The notes beneath the pieces were generated by a model that was given only the letters and a program-made list of their open reading frames with translations, was not told where the DNA came from and searched no databases. From the NCBI GenBank assembly GCA_002733205.1, contig NVUW01000001.1, positions 792,525-856,524 on the forward strand: a stretch of DNA of 64,000 nt, in the 5' to 3' direction. Below are positions 20,571 through 30,434 of this stretch, one piece after another. A program made the translations under genes and the position numbers. Each line of letters opens with the position of its first letter. Position 1 is the first letter of the stretch. This DNA comes from Thalassobium sp. (lineage in GTDB: Bacteria > Pseudomonadota > Gammaproteobacteria > Pseudomonadales > Oceanobacteraceae).

Positions 20571-20636
20571 CAATTAGACGCCATTGCAATAACGATTGGA
20601 CGACATTAAAATAAGGAATGGACGTTAATCAACCCC
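20571..20636 (+). repeat. Three 22-bp tandem repeats at the left edge of the island
   Basis: Three adjoining units start at 20571, 20593 and 20615. Each has a core T(A/G)GACG at its fifth base. Units one and two agree at 17 of 22 positions; units two and three agree at about 12. They lie 22 bp before the ATPase start codon at 20658. Such evenly spaced sites are typical of protein binding, for example a repressor or a transposase, but no partner is identified. Confidence 0.6.
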
Positions 20637-20657
20637 TTTTTAGCCGGAAGCCCATTC

Positions 20658-21896
20658 ATGTACCCACGTTTTTCTGAAATCAATGTCAAAGAGGCGCTGA
20701 GCGACACCCCGGTGGTCTTTGTGATGGGGCCTCGGCAGGTAGGTAAAACCACCTTAGTGAAGGGGCTGATCGAGGAAATGGGCGTTGAACACTGGGAATA
20801 CATTACCCTGGACGATCAGGCCCAGTTCGAGATAGCCCAGACTGATCCCGTCGGATTCATTCGCAATTTGCCGCCAAAACGCATTGCACTCGACGAGGTT
20901 CAACGCCTGCCTGAACTGTTCGTCTCCATCAAGCAGGCTGTGGACGAGCAGCGGACGCCGGGACGATTTCTTCTGACGGGCTCCGCCAATGCCTTGTTAC
21001 TGCCGAGGCTCTCCGACTCTCTGGCGGGCCGGATGGAATCGGTGCGCTTGATGACGCTCTCGGAGTGTGAGATCCAGGGGCAGCAACCGACATTTCTCTC
21101 TAAGCTGTTGAGCCAGCAAGCACCTTCAACCCAGTCCATCCGCGTTAGAGAGCACATTCTGAACCGATTGGTAACCGGTTGTTTTCCGGAGCCGCTACAG
21201 CGCACCAGTGAACGGCGCTCCCAGGCATGGTATCAGCAATACCTGAGCACTCTGGTGCAACGGGATATTCGTGATCTGACCCACATCGATCATCCGGATT
21301 TAATGGGCAAGTTGCTCAAGCTCACCGCCTTTTACGCAGGTAAACTGGTCAATCTCACCGAATTGGGGGGCAAACTGGGGCTGGATCGGCTGACCATTAA
21401 AAAATATATGGCTCTGTTGGAACAATTATTTCTGGTGGAACAATTGCCCGCCTGGCATTCCAATGAATACAAACGGTTGGTGAAGACACCCAAACTGCAT
21501 TCCGTCGATACTGGCCTGATGTGCGCCGTGCGAGGCCTCAACCGGGATCGACTGCTCAAACAACCGGCAGATTTTGGTCTGCTGTTGGAAACCTTCGTTT
21601 ATAACGAATTGCGCAAACAAGCGGTTTGGGTGGACGAACCACTGAGTTTTTCCCACTACCGGGATAAGGACAAAGTGGAGGTTGACATGATCATCGAGAA
21701 TGCCATGGGTGACTGTTTCGCCATCGAGGTGAAGGCGGCGGCGACCCTTGGCGCGAAGGATTTCACCGGGCTGAAACGGTTTCAATCCGTGGCTGGTGAT
21801 CGCTTCAAGATCGGTATTCTGCTCTATGACGGCGACCATACGACAGCCTTTGGTGACAATCTTTATGCCGTACCACTGGGAGCCCTTTGGGCTTAA
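20658..21896 (+). CDS. AAA ATPase with DUF4143 domain
   Basis: A 412-residue cytoplasmic ATPase of the AAA_14/DUF4143 type. Walker A is GPRQVGKTT at residues 24-32 and Walker B is RIALDEVQR near 79, with a sensor-like LTGSAN. A winged-helix segment follows (LGGKLGLDRLTIKKYMALL), then the DUF4143 domain with a nuclease-like EVDMIIENAMGDCFAIEVKA tract. GGAAG lies seven bases before the ATG. The biological role of this large family is unknown; members are frequent in accessory DNA. The C-terminal D-ExK-like pattern recalls restriction-type nucleases, but this is only resemblance. Confidence 0.85.
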   Translation: MYPRFSEINVKEALSDTPVVFVMGPRQVGKTTLVKGLIEEMGVEHWEYITLDDQAQFEIAQTDPVGFIRNLPPKRIALDEVQRLPELFVSIKQAVDEQRTPGRFLLTGSANALLLPRLSDSLAGRMESVRLMTLSECEIQGQQPTFLSKLLSQQAPSTQSIRVREHILNRLVTGCFPEPLQRTSERRSQAWYQQYLSTLVQRDIRDLTHIDHPDLMGKLLKLTAFYAGKLVNLTELGGKLGLDRLTIKKYMALLEQLFLVEQLPAWHSNEYKRLVKTPKLHSVDTGLMCAVRGLNRDRLLKQPADFGLLLETFVYNELRKQAVWVDEPLSFSHYRDKDKVEVDMIIENAMGDCFAIEVKAAATLGAKDFTGLKRFQSVAGDRFKIGILLYDGDHTTAFGDNLYAVPLGALWA

Positions 21897-22147
21897 CCAC
21901 GCCATAATTCAAGCAACCGTGTATGACGGCTTTGTAATTATCCCGTCATCTGGTTGACAGACTTGTGTTTTACTATTTACTGAGAAGGTATTTTTTTATG
22001 GTTGGTGCAATTTATTTTTCAGGTTAGCGGTAACGAAATACCAAGTTTTTTGATCCACCTCAACACATGAAGTGGAACGAAGGATTGAACATTCAGCCGA
22101 AATATATAGAGTTATCAGATATAAATAATGAGTTGAATCATCTCAGT

Positions 22148-22510
22148 ATGCAATTGAACAGATTTGGGTTTTACATGGCAATCTTCGCGTTACTGGCTTT
22201 TACCAGCCAGTCGTTTGCCGTTGTGAAGTTGCCCTGCGAACAGATGACTCATCATTCCACCGCTCATGCAATGGCAGCAACAATGGATATGGCCCATATG
22301 AACCACGCTGCGGTCGATAATGCCAAGGCCAAAGACTGTTGCAGTCAGGACGATTGTTCTCAGATGGATTGTATTTCTGCCAGTGTTGCGGTGGTAAGCA
22401 CACTGTCGCCGTTTTCCGTTCAGTTTTCTCAAACTCTCAATACAGAATATTCGGTTTCCTTCCTTACTCAGGAAGTTTCCTCGCTATTTCGTCCCCCCAT
22501 TTCCCGCTGA
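22148..22510 (+). CDS. CopL/DUF2946-like secreted metal-binding protein
   Basis: A 120-residue protein with a signal peptide (AIFALLAFTSQSFA) and a mature part crowded with His, Met and Cys: THHSTAHAMAATMDMAHMNH and DCCSQDDCSQMDC. Proteins like this precede copper resistance genes (copL in Xanthomonas) and may sense or buffer copper. The start is uncertain: ATG 22148 gives a normal signal peptide, while the frame could begin at 22067. It opens the copper part of the island. Confidence 0.65.
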   Translation: MQLNRFGFYMAIFALLAFTSQSFAVVKLPCEQMTHHSTAHAMAATMDMAHMNHAAVDNAKAKDCCSQDDCSQMDCISASVAVVSTLSPFSVQFSQTLNTEYSVSFLTQEVSSLFRPPISR

Positions 22511-22652
22511 CATAGGGTTGGTACGCCTGAAATTTAGGTCTCTACCCACTTATCCTTAATCAAGCGGGAGTCGACAAAACTCCCAAAACATTTGTTTAAA
22601 ACGCGTGATCGTCACTGAATGCGCTCATCGCGTCTCATGATTGGGAGTTACC

Positions 22653-23153
22653 ATGAAACCTTTACCTGATTATCTGCGCCATCTTGCGCTGATAGTTTCT
22701 CTGTTATTCCTCGCCGCCTGTTCGGAGGGCGAAGATCATGCCGCTAAAACCGCATCGATTGCCACACTGGATGTTTACAAAAGTCGCACCTGCCAGTGCT
22801 GCCAGCAATGGGTCCGGCACATGGAAGACTCCGGCTTTGAGGCCAAAATCCACCACCCGGAAGATTTGAATCGCGTTAAAGACGAGCATGGCATTGCACC
22901 CGAATACCAGTCCTGCCACACGGCGGTGACGAGTGACGGCTATGTCTTCGAAGGTCATATTCCCGCGCGCTTCATTCAGCAGTTTCTGGAAAATCCACCG
23001 GAGGGAGCCATCGGCCTGAGCGTGCCGGGCATGCCGGCAGGCAGCCCCGGGATGGAAATGGGCGACAGGTTTATGCCTTACCAGGTGTGGCTGCTTAAAA
23101 AGGACGGTTCGGCTGAAGTGTTTGCTTCAGTGAACAGCCGCGATCAGCAATAG
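22653..23153 (+). CDS. DUF411 lipoprotein
   Basis: A 166-residue lipoprotein with lipobox LAAC near residue 24 and a DUF411 domain, marked by KSRTCQCCQQWVRHME and later EYQSCHTAV and GYVFEGHIPARFI. The CxCC cluster can bind a soft metal. DUF411 genes sit beside copper and silver efflux genes in many bacteria; a periplasmic copper-binding role is inferred. Start ATG 22653 has GGGAG upstream. Confidence 0.85.
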   Translation: MKPLPDYLRHLALIVSLLFLAACSEGEDHAAKTASIATLDVYKSRTCQCCQQWVRHMEDSGFEAKIHHPEDLNRVKDEHGIAPEYQSCHTAVTSDGYVFEGHIPARFIQQFLENPPEGAIGLSVPGMPAGSPGMEMGDRFMPYQVWLLKKDGSAEVFASVNSRDQQ

Positions 23154-23164
23154 GACGTATCACG

Positions 23165-24574
23165 ATGAACATTCAATGGCGTTTTTTATTATTGTTCCTG
23201 TTGGTGGGGGTTCCTGCTTTTGCCGAGGAAAAAGTTTTCCAAGAACAGTTTGCCCAAACACAGCTGGATCAAGACCAGGCTGGTACGTTGACTTTGGAAG
23301 CGGCGATTGCGCAGGCGATTGCTTCCGACCCCTGGCTGAACGGCAGCCGCTACCGGGAAGATGCACTGACCAGTGAATCCATTTCCGCCTCAACCCTGCC
23401 TGATCCCAAGGTCAATCTGATGGCGGCTAACTTCCCGGCCGACAGTTTCGATATCAATCAGGAACCGATGACGCAGCTGACCGTGGGTGTTAGCCAGATG
23501 TTTCCGCGCGGCGATAGTCTGGCGTTAACCAGCCGCCAAAAGCAGGAGTTGGCGGCCCAGGAGCCCTTGCTCAGACAGGATCGCCAGGACAAGGTGACCG
23601 CGACGGTGACTCAGTTATGGCTGGAAGCCTACCGGGCACAGGAAAGTATCCGTTTAATTGAGCAGGATCGCGCGCTGTTTGAACATCTGGTGGATGCAAC
23701 CAAAGCCAGTTATTCCTCTGCGCTGGGGCGTGCCCGACAGCAGGATATTATCCGGGCACAACTGGAGCTCACCCGGCTGGATGATCGTCTGACTGTGTTG
23801 CGACAACAACTTGAATCTGCCCAACAGCGACTGTCCGAGTGGATTGGCGCCCAGGCCGGTTTGCCGCTGGCGCAGATCTTATCCAGTAAATTGGGTGATG
23901 AGCCAACCCCAGGCATGGGTCAGACGCACAATGATCGCTGGCTCTATGAACAGATCAATCGGCATCCCCTGTTATTGGCCTTTGACCAGCGTATCGAGGC
24001 CATGCAGACCGGGGTTGAATTGGCCCAGCAAAAGTACAAGCCCGAGTGGGGCCTTACCGCCCAGTACGGCTATCGGGACGATGATCCCATGGGCCGGGAC
24101 CGCGCCGATTTGTTCTCGGTCGGCGTCACATTTGATCTGCCGCTTTTCACGGGTAATCGACAGGATAAGGACGTCAGTGCTGCCACCTCCCGAGCCGAGG
24201 CGCTGCGAACGGACAAGCTACTGATAGCGCGAAAACTGATGGCACAACTGGACACAATGCTCGTGCAAATCCAGCGCCTGAATGAGCGCCGCACACTCTA
24301 TGACCGGCAGCTACTGCCGCAAATGGCGGAGCAGGCCGAAGCTGCCCTGACTGCTTATAACAACGATGACGGCGACTTTGCTGAAGCCGTGCGTGCCCGC
24401 ATCGCCGAGTTGAACGCCAAAATCGATTTCCTGACCATCAAGGTCGATCGGCTAAAAACCCTTGCCGAACTGAACTATCTCTTACCGCCAAACCGCTCAG
24501 GGCTGTTACCGCAAAGCCACGCAAAGCAGTCCCCTGCAACACACGGCAGCCGCACGGAAGGAATGACCCCATGA
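23165..24574 (+). CDS. cusC: CusC-like outer membrane efflux channel
   Basis: A 469-residue TolC-family outer-membrane factor. It has a signal peptide (residues 1-20) and two repeats of the coiled-coil/beta-strand module, starting with LTLEAAIAQAIASDPWL. No lipobox cysteine follows the signal, unlike E. coli CusC. It completes the tripartite pump with the next two genes and shares ATGA with cusB. Confidence 0.88.
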   Translation: MNIQWRFLLLFLLVGVPAFAEEKVFQEQFAQTQLDQDQAGTLTLEAAIAQAIASDPWLNGSRYREDALTSESISASTLPDPKVNLMAANFPADSFDINQEPMTQLTVGVSQMFPRGDSLALTSRQKQELAAQEPLLRQDRQDKVTATVTQLWLEAYRAQESIRLIEQDRALFEHLVDATKASYSSALGRARQQDIIRAQLELTRLDDRLTVLRQQLESAQQRLSEWIGAQAGLPLAQILSSKLGDEPTPGMGQTHNDRWLYEQINRHPLLLAFDQRIEAMQTGVELAQQKYKPEWGLTAQYGYRDDDPMGRDRADLFSVGVTFDLPLFTGNRQDKDVSAATSRAEALRTDKLLIARKLMAQLDTMLVQIQRLNERRTLYDRQLLPQMAEQAEAALTAYNNDDGDFAEAVRARIAELNAKIDFLTIKVDRLKTLAELNYLLPPNRSGLLPQSHAKQSPATHGSRTEGMTP

Positions 24575-26256
24575 AGATACAACTGAATAAATCATTTTTT
24601 ATAACGGTTGCATTGCTGATTGCGACGGCAACCCTGGCCCACTATTCAGCCTTGTGGCGTATGCAAGACGCAGGAGAGGGCGGTAAGGCGACAGCCAACA
24701 AAGAACCGCTCTATTGGGTCGCGCCGATGGACCCCAATTACAAGCGTGATAAACCGGGTAAATCCCCCATGGGGATGGACCTGATTCCGGTGTATGAAGA
24801 AGCCGGCGATGATCAGGAGATTGGCACAGTCACCATATCGCCGGATGTGGTCAATAACCTTGGCGTGCGCACAGCACCTGTTACCCGCGGCCAGATGGCC
24901 GTCTCCGTCAGTACTGTGGGTTATGTGCAATACGATGAAGATCGCTTGATACATATTCACCCGCGGGTAGAGGGCTGGATTGAAAAACTCTACGTCAAAG
25001 CCGCCGGCGATCCGGTAGAGCAAGGGGCACCTCTCTATGCGCTTTACTCACCGACGCTGGTTAATGCGCAGGAGGAATTACTCTTGGCACTGAAGCGCAA
25101 TAACGCCACGCTGATTGAAGCCGCCAAGGAGCGCCTGGCATCCCTGCAGGTGCCAGAATCAGAAATCAACCGACTGAAAAAATCCGGCAAGGTGAGCCAG
25201 ACCATCACCATCACAGCCCCGCAATCGGGTGTACTGGATAACCTCATGGCGCGCGAAGGCATGTTTGTAAAACCCGGCATGGAAATCATGGCGATCGGTC
25301 AGCTGGAGCATATCTGGGTGATTGGTGAAGTCTTTGAGCGACAGGCCTCTCTGGTTCAGGTCGGTGATCCTGTGCACATGCAGCTGAATTATTTACCGGG
25401 GCGAGAGTGGCAGGGCCAGGTCGACTATGTCTACCCGAGCCTTAACACCACGACTCGCACCGCACAGGTAAGGGTGCATTTTCACAATCCCGATGGTTAT
25501 CTGAAACCGGGCATGTTTGCGCAGATGCACATGGAGGCGGCACCGATGGACGATACCCTGTTGATTCCCCGTGAGGCGCTGATTCGTACTGGCAGTCAAT
25601 CCCGTGTTGTGCAGGCCTTGGGCGAAGGTCGTTTTAAATCCGTTGCTGTGCAGGTTGGGCATATCACCGATGATCAGGCGGAAGTCATATCGGGGCTTGA
25701 TGAGGGCGACCGCATTGTGACGTCAGCACAATTCCTGATTGATTCAGAGTCCAGCAAAACCTCGGACTTTCGGCGTATGGACCATGGTTCGGATGATAAG
25801 GCTGAGACTGCGGCGCCCACATCGGTCTGGGTCGGTGCCCGTATTAAAAGCCTGATGCCCGAACACCGGATGTTGACGCTGGCGCATGATGCCATCGAAG
25901 ACTGGCAATGGCCGGCCATGACCATGAATTTTACCGCCGCAAAAAGTGTAGACCTTCAAGGTTTACAGCCAGACATGACTCTTCACGTAGAAATTACACG
26001 AGAGGGCGACAACAACTATGTGATCAGCCAGATCCATCGACCCGACACCGTTACTGATGACATGCCGATATCCGATGATGATCAGCCGATGAGTCACAAT
26101 GGTATGGAGATGGATCACGGTCAACATCAATCCATGACTCATGATGGCATGGAAATGGATAACGATTCGATGAATATGGATCACAGTCAGATGGATATGG
26201 ATCACAGTCAGATGGATATGGATCACAGTCAGCACCATGGGGAGGCTAAGCCATGA
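24571..26256 (+). CDS. cusB: CusB-like membrane fusion protein with fused CusF domain
   Basis: Periplasmic adaptor, 561 residues. After an N-terminal anchor comes the heavy-metal-binding segment ([20 protein letters not shown], about residues 48-68), then the barrel-sandwich and beta-barrel parts of an RND adaptor. Residues 410-485 form a CusF-like copper-binding domain with the [10 protein letters not shown] motif (Trp and two Met). The last 50 residues are a Met/His/Asp tail. Fusing CusF to the adaptor replaces the free chaperone of E. coli. Overlaps both neighbours by ATGA. Confidence 0.9.
   Translation: MKIQLNKSFFITVALLIATATLAHYSALWRMQDAGEGGKATANKEPLYWVAPMDPNYKRDKPGKSPMGMDLIPVYEEAGDDQEIGTVTISPDVVNNLGVRTAPVTRGQMAVSVSTVGYVQYDEDRLIHIHPRVEGWIEKLYVKAAGDPVEQGAPLYALYSPTLVNAQEELLLALKRNNATLIEAAKERLASLQVPESEINRLKKSGKVSQTITITAPQSGVLDNLMAREGMFVKPGMEIMAIGQLEHIWVIGEVFERQASLVQVGDPVHMQLNYLPGREWQGQVDYVYPSLNTTTRTAQVRVHFHNPDGYLKPGMFAQMHMEAAPMDDTLLIPREALIRTGSQSRVVQALGEGRFKSVAVQVGHITDDQAEVISGLDEGDRIVTSAQFLIDSESSKTSDFRRMDHGSDDKAETAAPTSVWVGARIKSLMPEHRMLTLAHDAIEDWQWPAMTMNFTAAKSVDLQGLQPDMTLHVEITREGDNNYVISQIHRPDTVTDDMPISDDDQPMSHNGMEMDHGQHQSMTHDGMEMDNDSMNMDHSQMDMDHSQMDMDHSQHHGEAKP
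26176..26232 (+). repeat. 21-bp tandem repeat in the cusB tail
   Basis: Two perfect 21-bp units plus a 15-bp partial unit, encoding MDHSQMD heptads. The repeat extends the Met/His-rich metal-binding tail of CusB and is likely to vary in copy number between strains. Confidence 0.85.
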
Positions 26257-29200
26257 TCGAAGGCATTATTCGCTGGTCTGTCCAGAATCGTTTCTTTGTC
26301 TTGCTTGCTACTCTGATCCTGGTGGGAATTGGCGGCTGGTCGCTGAAAAACACGCCGGTGGACGCGATCCCCGACCTCTCGGACGTGCAGGTGATTATTA
26401 AAACCAGCTACCCCGGACAGGCACCGCAGGTGGTGGAAGACCAGGTCACCTATCCGCTTACCACGGCTATGCTCTCAGTACCCGGTGCGGTGACTGTGCG
26501 CGGCTATTCCTTCTTCGGTGACTCCTATGTTTACGTCATTTTCAATGAAAAAACGGATTTATATTGGGCCCGCTCGCGGGTGTTGGAATACCTGTCACAA
26601 GTGGCACCCACCTTGCCAGCCAACGCCCGGCCACAACTGGGGCCGGACGCGACTGGTGTCGGCTGGGTTTACCTGTACGCATTGGTGGATCGGACCGGTC
26701 AGCACGACATCAGCCAGCTTCGCAGCCTGCAGGACTGGTTCCTGAAATACGAACTGCAAACCGTGCCCGGCGTGTCGGAAGTCTCTGCCCTGGGCGGTAT
26801 GGTGAAGCAGTATCAGGTCAAGGTACACCCGGATAAATTGCGTGCCTTCAACATCCCCTTATCCCATATCCAGATGGCGATCCAGCGCGGTAATCAGGAG
26901 GTGGGCGCCTCGGTAGTGGAAATGGCCGAGGCGGAATACATGGTACGTGCCTCAGGTTATATCCAGGGGCGCGAGGACCTGGCCAATATTCCACTGGGTC
27001 TTGATGTAAAGGGCACGCCACTACTGCTGAAAGATGTGGCGGATATCGACGTGGGTCCGCAGATGCGCCGGGGTATTGCCGAGCTGAATGGCGAAGGAGA
27101 AGCCGTCGGTGGCATCGTGGTGATGCGCTTTGGCGAAAATGCCCAGAAAACCATTGACGGTGTTAAAGCCAAACTGGAAACCCTTAAGGCGGGTCTTCCC
27201 GAAGGTGTGGAAATCGTTACGGTTTACGACCGTTCCGGTCTGATTGAGCGCGCCGTCGACAATCTCTGGCATAAGTTGCTGGAGGAATTCATTGTCGTAG
27301 CCCTGGTGTGTGTGGTGTTCCTGTTCCATATCCGCTCCAGCCTGGTGGCCATCGTCAGTCTGCCCGTCGGTATTCTCACCGCCTTTATCGTCATGCACTT
27401 TCAAGGTTTAAACGCCAACATCATGTCCCTGGGTGGTATCGCTATCGCCATCGGGGCAATGATCGATGGTGCGATTGTGATGATCGAGAACATGCACAAG
27501 CACATGGAGCGCACGCCGTTGACGGCTGAAAACCGCTGGCAAGTGGTTGCGGAATCGGCGGCTGAAGTGGGGCCCGCGTTGTTTTTTAGCCTGCTGATCA
27601 TCACCGTGAGCTTTGTGCCGGTGTTTACCCTGGAAGCGCAAGAGGGACGGATGTTTTCACCTCTGGCCTTCACCAAGACTTACGCCATGGCGGCCAGTGC
27701 TGCATTGGCAGTTACCTTGGTGCCTGTGCTGATGGGCTATTTTATTCGCGGCAAGGTCTTGCCTGAGCACAAAAACCCGCTGAATCGGGCATTGATTGCC
27801 GTCTACATGCCTGCGCTGAAAGCTGTGCTTAACCACCCCAAAACCACGTTGGCATTGGCTTTGGTGGTGACGGTCATCGGCTTCTGGCCGGTGAGCAAAA
27901 TTGGCAGCGAATTTATCCCGCCTCTGGATGAGGGCGACCTGATGTATATGCCCACCACCTATCCCGGGCTGTCCATCGGTAAAGCGCGGGAAATTCTGCA
28001 ACAGACGGACAAGCTGATTGCCACCGTGCCGGAGGTAAAAAGTGTATTCGGTAAAATCGGTCGTGCAGAAACGGCCACCGACCCGGCGCCGCTGACCATG
28101 ATCGAAACTTTTATCCAGCTCAAACCGAGGGATGAATGGCGCGAGGGGATGACCACCGACTCGCTCAAAAAAGAGCTGGACGCGCTGGTGAAATTCCCCG
28201 GCCTGACTAACGCCTGGGTGATGCCGATCAAAACCCGTATCGATATGTTGGCCACCGGCATTAAAACCCCGGTGGGCATCAAAGTGGCCGGACCCGACCT
28301 CAAGCAAATTGAAAAAATCGGACGACGCCTGGAGCAGGTCTTAAAGGATGTGCCAGGTACGGCATCGGTTTATTCGGAGCGAGTGGCGGGTGGACGTTAT
28401 ATCAAGGTGGATATTCAACGGGAAAAAGCCGCTCGCTACGGGCTGAATATTGCCGATGTACAACAGATTGTGGCCACAGCCATCGGCGGCATGAATGTCA
28501 CCCAAACCATTGAAGGCCTGGAACGCTACCCGGTGAATCTGCGCTACCCGCAGGATCTGCGTAATTCCCCGGAGCAACTGGCACTGTTACCCATCGTGAC
28601 AACTAGCGGTCAACGCATTGCCTTGGCGGACGTGGCGAACGTCTATGTGGAAGATGGCCCACCGGCAATTAAAAGCGAAAACGCCCGTCTCAACGGTTGG
28701 ACCTTTGTCGATATCGACGGGGTGGATATTGGCAGTTACGTCCAGAATGCCATGGCCGTGGTGGCCGATCAGGTGGAGCTTCCAGCGGGCTATTCACTGA
28801 ACTGGTCAGGGCAGTATGAATACATGCTGCGCGCCAAGGAAAAGCTCATCTATGTGGTGCCGCTGACGCTGGCTATCATTATCGTCTTGCTTTATTTCAA
28901 CTTCCGCAGTTTTGCCGAGGTCGCGATCATCATGGGCACGCTGCCCCTGGCGATGGTGGGGTCTATCTGGCTGATGTACCTTCTTGGCTACAACTTCTCG
29001 GTGGCTGTGGGAGTGGGCTTTATCGCCCTGGCCGGTGTTGCTGTGGAAATCGGCGTCATCATGCTGGTGTACCTCAACCAGGCTTATCGGCATATGCTGG
29101 AGGAGTGTGAGCAGGAGGGCGTGGAACCCCGCCTGGAAACCCTGCGCCACGCCGTATTACACGGTGCCGGCTTACGGGTGCGTCCGGTGATGATGACGGC

Positions 29201-29363
29201 TGCCGCGATTATCGTGGGGCTGTTGCCGATAATGTACGGAGCAGGGACCGGTTCGGAGGTCATGAGTCGTATTGCCGCGCCCATGGTCGGTGGGATGCTA
29301 AGTGCGGTCATTCTGACTTTACTCGTGCTACCAGCCGTTTACCTTCTTTGGAGAAAGCCCTGA
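26253..29363 (+). CDS. cusA: CusA-like heavy-metal RND efflux pump
   Basis: Inner-membrane proton-driven pump of the HME-RND family, 1036 residues with the usual twelve helices and two large periplasmic loops. The start is typical ([20 protein letters not shown]). Membrane helix four holds the proton-relay residues in [19 protein letters not shown]. Met residues in LTMIETFIQ and [11 protein letters not shown] match the copper/silver-binding methionines of CusA rather than the acidic sites of CzcA. This makes Cu(I)/Ag(I) the likely substrate. Last gene of the operon before a 307-bp gap. Confidence 0.93.
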   Translation: MIEGIIRWSVQNRFFVLLATLILVGIGGWSLKNTPVDAIPDLSDVQVIIKTSYPGQAPQVVEDQVTYPLTTAMLSVPGAVTVRGYSFFGDSYVYVIFNEKTDLYWARSRVLEYLSQVAPTLPANARPQLGPDATGVGWVYLYALVDRTGQHDISQLRSLQDWFLKYELQTVPGVSEVSALGGMVKQYQVKVHPDKLRAFNIPLSHIQMAIQRGNQEVGASVVEMAEAEYMVRASGYIQGREDLANIPLGLDVKGTPLLLKDVADIDVGPQMRRGIAELNGEGEAVGGIVVMRFGENAQKTIDGVKAKLETLKAGLPEGVEIVTVYDRSGLIERAVDNLWHKLLEEFIVVALVCVVFLFHIRSSLVAIVSLPVGILTAFIVMHFQGLNANIMSLGGIAIAIGAMIDGAIVMIENMHKHMERTPLTAENRWQVVAESAAEVGPALFFSLLIITVSFVPVFTLEAQEGRMFSPLAFTKTYAMAASAALAVTLVPVLMGYFIRGKVLPEHKNPLNRALIAVYMPALKAVLNHPKTTLALALVVTVIGFWPVSKIGSEFIPPLDEGDLMYMPTTYPGLSIGKAREILQQTDKLIATVPEVKSVFGKIGRAETATDPAPLTMIETFIQLKPRDEWREGMTTDSLKKELDALVKFPGLTNAWVMPIKTRIDMLATGIKTPVGIKVAGPDLKQIEKIGRRLEQVLKDVPGTASVYSERVAGGRYIKVDIQREKAARYGLNIADVQQIVATAIGGMNVTQTIEGLERYPVNLRYPQDLRNSPEQLALLPIVTTSGQRIALADVANVYVEDGPPAIKSENARLNGWTFVDIDGVDIGSYVQNAMAVVADQVELPAGYSLNWSGQYEYMLRAKEKLIYVVPLTLAIIIVLLYFNFRSFAEVAIIMGTLPLAMVGSIWLMYLLGYNFSVAVGVGFIALAGVAVEIGVIMLVYLNQAYRHMLEECEQEGVEPRLETLRHAVLHGAGLRVRPVMMTAAAIIVGLLPIMYGAGTGSEVMSRIAAPMVGGMLSAVILTLLVLPAVYLLWRKP

Positions 29364-29413
29364 GAAAGGGATCTGGCCAAATGTCATTCGAGTTGATTTG
29401 GATCAAATAATCT

Positions 29414-29445
29414 ACCCCAACATTACAGGTGTGTAATGTTGGGGT
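29414..29445. repeat. Strong hairpin downstream of cusA
   Basis: A perfect 13-bp stem (ACCCCAACATTAC with its complement) and a 6-base AGGTGT loop, 50 bases after the cusA stop. No T-run follows on the plus strand, so it may be a transcript-stabilising hairpin or a weak terminator separating cusCBA from the regulator. Confidence 0.65.
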
Positions 29446-29513
29446 CATCCAGGTGTCAGTCTCCCCTCATTAACATAGCCAATAGATGGCATGAATCCGC
29501 ACGCTAAAACTGC

Positions 29514-29544
29514 TTGACCTGTGTCCATGACACAGGTGTATAAC
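29514..29544 (+). promoter_or_regulatory. MerR-type promoter and operator
   Basis: TTGACC (-35, 29514-29519) and TATAAC (-10, 29539-29544) are separated by 19 bp, the long spacer that MerR-family activators correct by distorting DNA. The spacer holds a perfect dyad, ACCTGTGTC-CAT-GACACAGGT (29517-29537). It should drive the regulator, the chaperone and copA in response to metal. Confidence 0.88.
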
Positions 29545-29595
29545 CTTTTCCAGCGCACGGTTATAAAGCTTGGTGTAGAACCTCGGTTTATAACC
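29539..29595 (+). repeat. Three TATAACC/GGTTATA boxes in the regulator leader
   Basis: TATAACC at 29539, its inverse GGTTATA at 29559 and TATAACC again at 29589. The first includes the -10 box. They allow two alternative inverted pairings, in DNA or in the leader RNA. The rest of the gap to 29670 shows only a GAGGAGGG ribosome site before the regulator. Confidence 0.5.
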
Positions 29596-29670
29596 GGTGA
29601 TTGACTCAGATCAAGGTCCTGATCCCGGCGGAAGCTTAGGATGGCATGACTGGATCAAGAGGAGGGTGGC

Positions 29671-30081
29671 ATGAAAGTCATCGAGGTTGCCAGGCTATTG
29701 GGCATTACGGCAGACACGGTACGGTTTTATACCCGCATCAATATTCTGAATCCCACCAAAAGCAAGGCCAATGGATATCGGGAATACAGCGACAACGATG
29801 TTAAGCGTTTGAGGTTTGTGTTAAGCGCCCGACAGTTGGGATTTTCGGTCGAGGATATTCAGGAAATTCTTTCCCATGCTGACAAGAAAAAATCTCCTTG
29901 TCCGACGGTGAGACGCTTGATTGATCAGAGATTACATGAAACTGAGCAGCAGTTTAAAGAAACGATACGGCTGCGGGATCGTATGCAACGCGCCGTATTG
30001 GAGTGGAGCCAAAAACCGGACAAGGCTCCGACAGGTCATATGCTTTGCCATTTAATTGAAGAATTCACCGTGGAGGAATGA
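29671..30081 (+). CDS. MerR-family metal-responsive regulator
   Basis: A 136-residue regulator with the N-terminal winged helix (ARLLGITADTVRFYTR, residues 7-22), the linker helix and a metal site with Cys77 (SPCPTV) and Cys126 (MLCHLIEEF). CueR uses two cysteines in a C-terminal loop; ZntR, CadR and PbrR use one near 77-79 plus C-terminal ones. The pattern here is closer to the latter, though the cargo is a copper set. Metal specificity is therefore uncertain. Strong GAGGAGGG ribosome site. Confidence 0.88.
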   Translation: MKVIEVARLLGITADTVRFYTRINILNPTKSKANGYREYSDNDVKRLRFVLSARQLGFSVEDIQEILSHADKKKSPCPTVRRLIDQRLHETEQQFKETIRLRDRMQRAVLEWSQKPDKAPTGHMLCHLIEEFTVEE

Positions 30082-30083
30082 GT

Positions 30084-30404
30084 ATGAATACACACCAAAC
30101 GTCGAACGCCAATCAACGTAAAAGTGGCTGTTGCTGTGCGGGCAAGTCATCCATTTCGTCTGCGGCACCTGATACCAACAGTGTTAGCAGATCATCGCAA
30201 CCCCTGCACCAATTACAAGTGCAGGGAGCCACCTGTGGTGGTTGCGTTAAAAGTATAGAACATACTCTGAAATCCGTTTCCGGGGTCAGTGAGGCCTCTA
30301 TGGATCTGGCAACCGGTGTCGCTTCAGTTGTTGGTGCAGTCGATGCAGATCATCTCGTTGAAGTATTGCAAGGCGTTGGCTTTCCAGCGGCGGTCATCCG
30401 ATAA
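30084..30404 (+). CDS. HMA-domain copper chaperone (CopZ-like)
   Basis: A 106-residue protein with a Cys-rich N-terminus (SGCCCAGKSS) and one heavy-metal-associated domain with the CxxC in GATCGGCVKSIEHTL. It likely passes Cu(I) to the ATPase encoded next. I chose ATG 30084 because the GGAGG is seven bases away; an ATG at 30078 overlaps the regulator stop but is too close to that site. Confidence 0.82.
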   Translation: MNTHQTSNANQRKSGCCCAGKSSISSAAPDTNSVSRSSQPLHQLQVQGATCGGCVKSIEHTLKSVSGVSEASMDLATGVASVVGAVDADHLVEVLQGVGFPAAVIR

Positions 30405-30434
30405 CAGTTCTTAAGAAATAACCGGGAGTAGGGT

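Noticed and set aside
21954..21982. TTGACA at 21954 as -35 of the copper operon
   Set aside because: No acceptable -10 box at 16-19 bp and no MerR-like dyad in the spacer.
22566..22584. Hairpin GGGAGT/ACTCCC as terminator after the CopL-like gene
   Set aside because: Only 6 bp and followed by AAAACATTTG rather than a T-run; may be chance.
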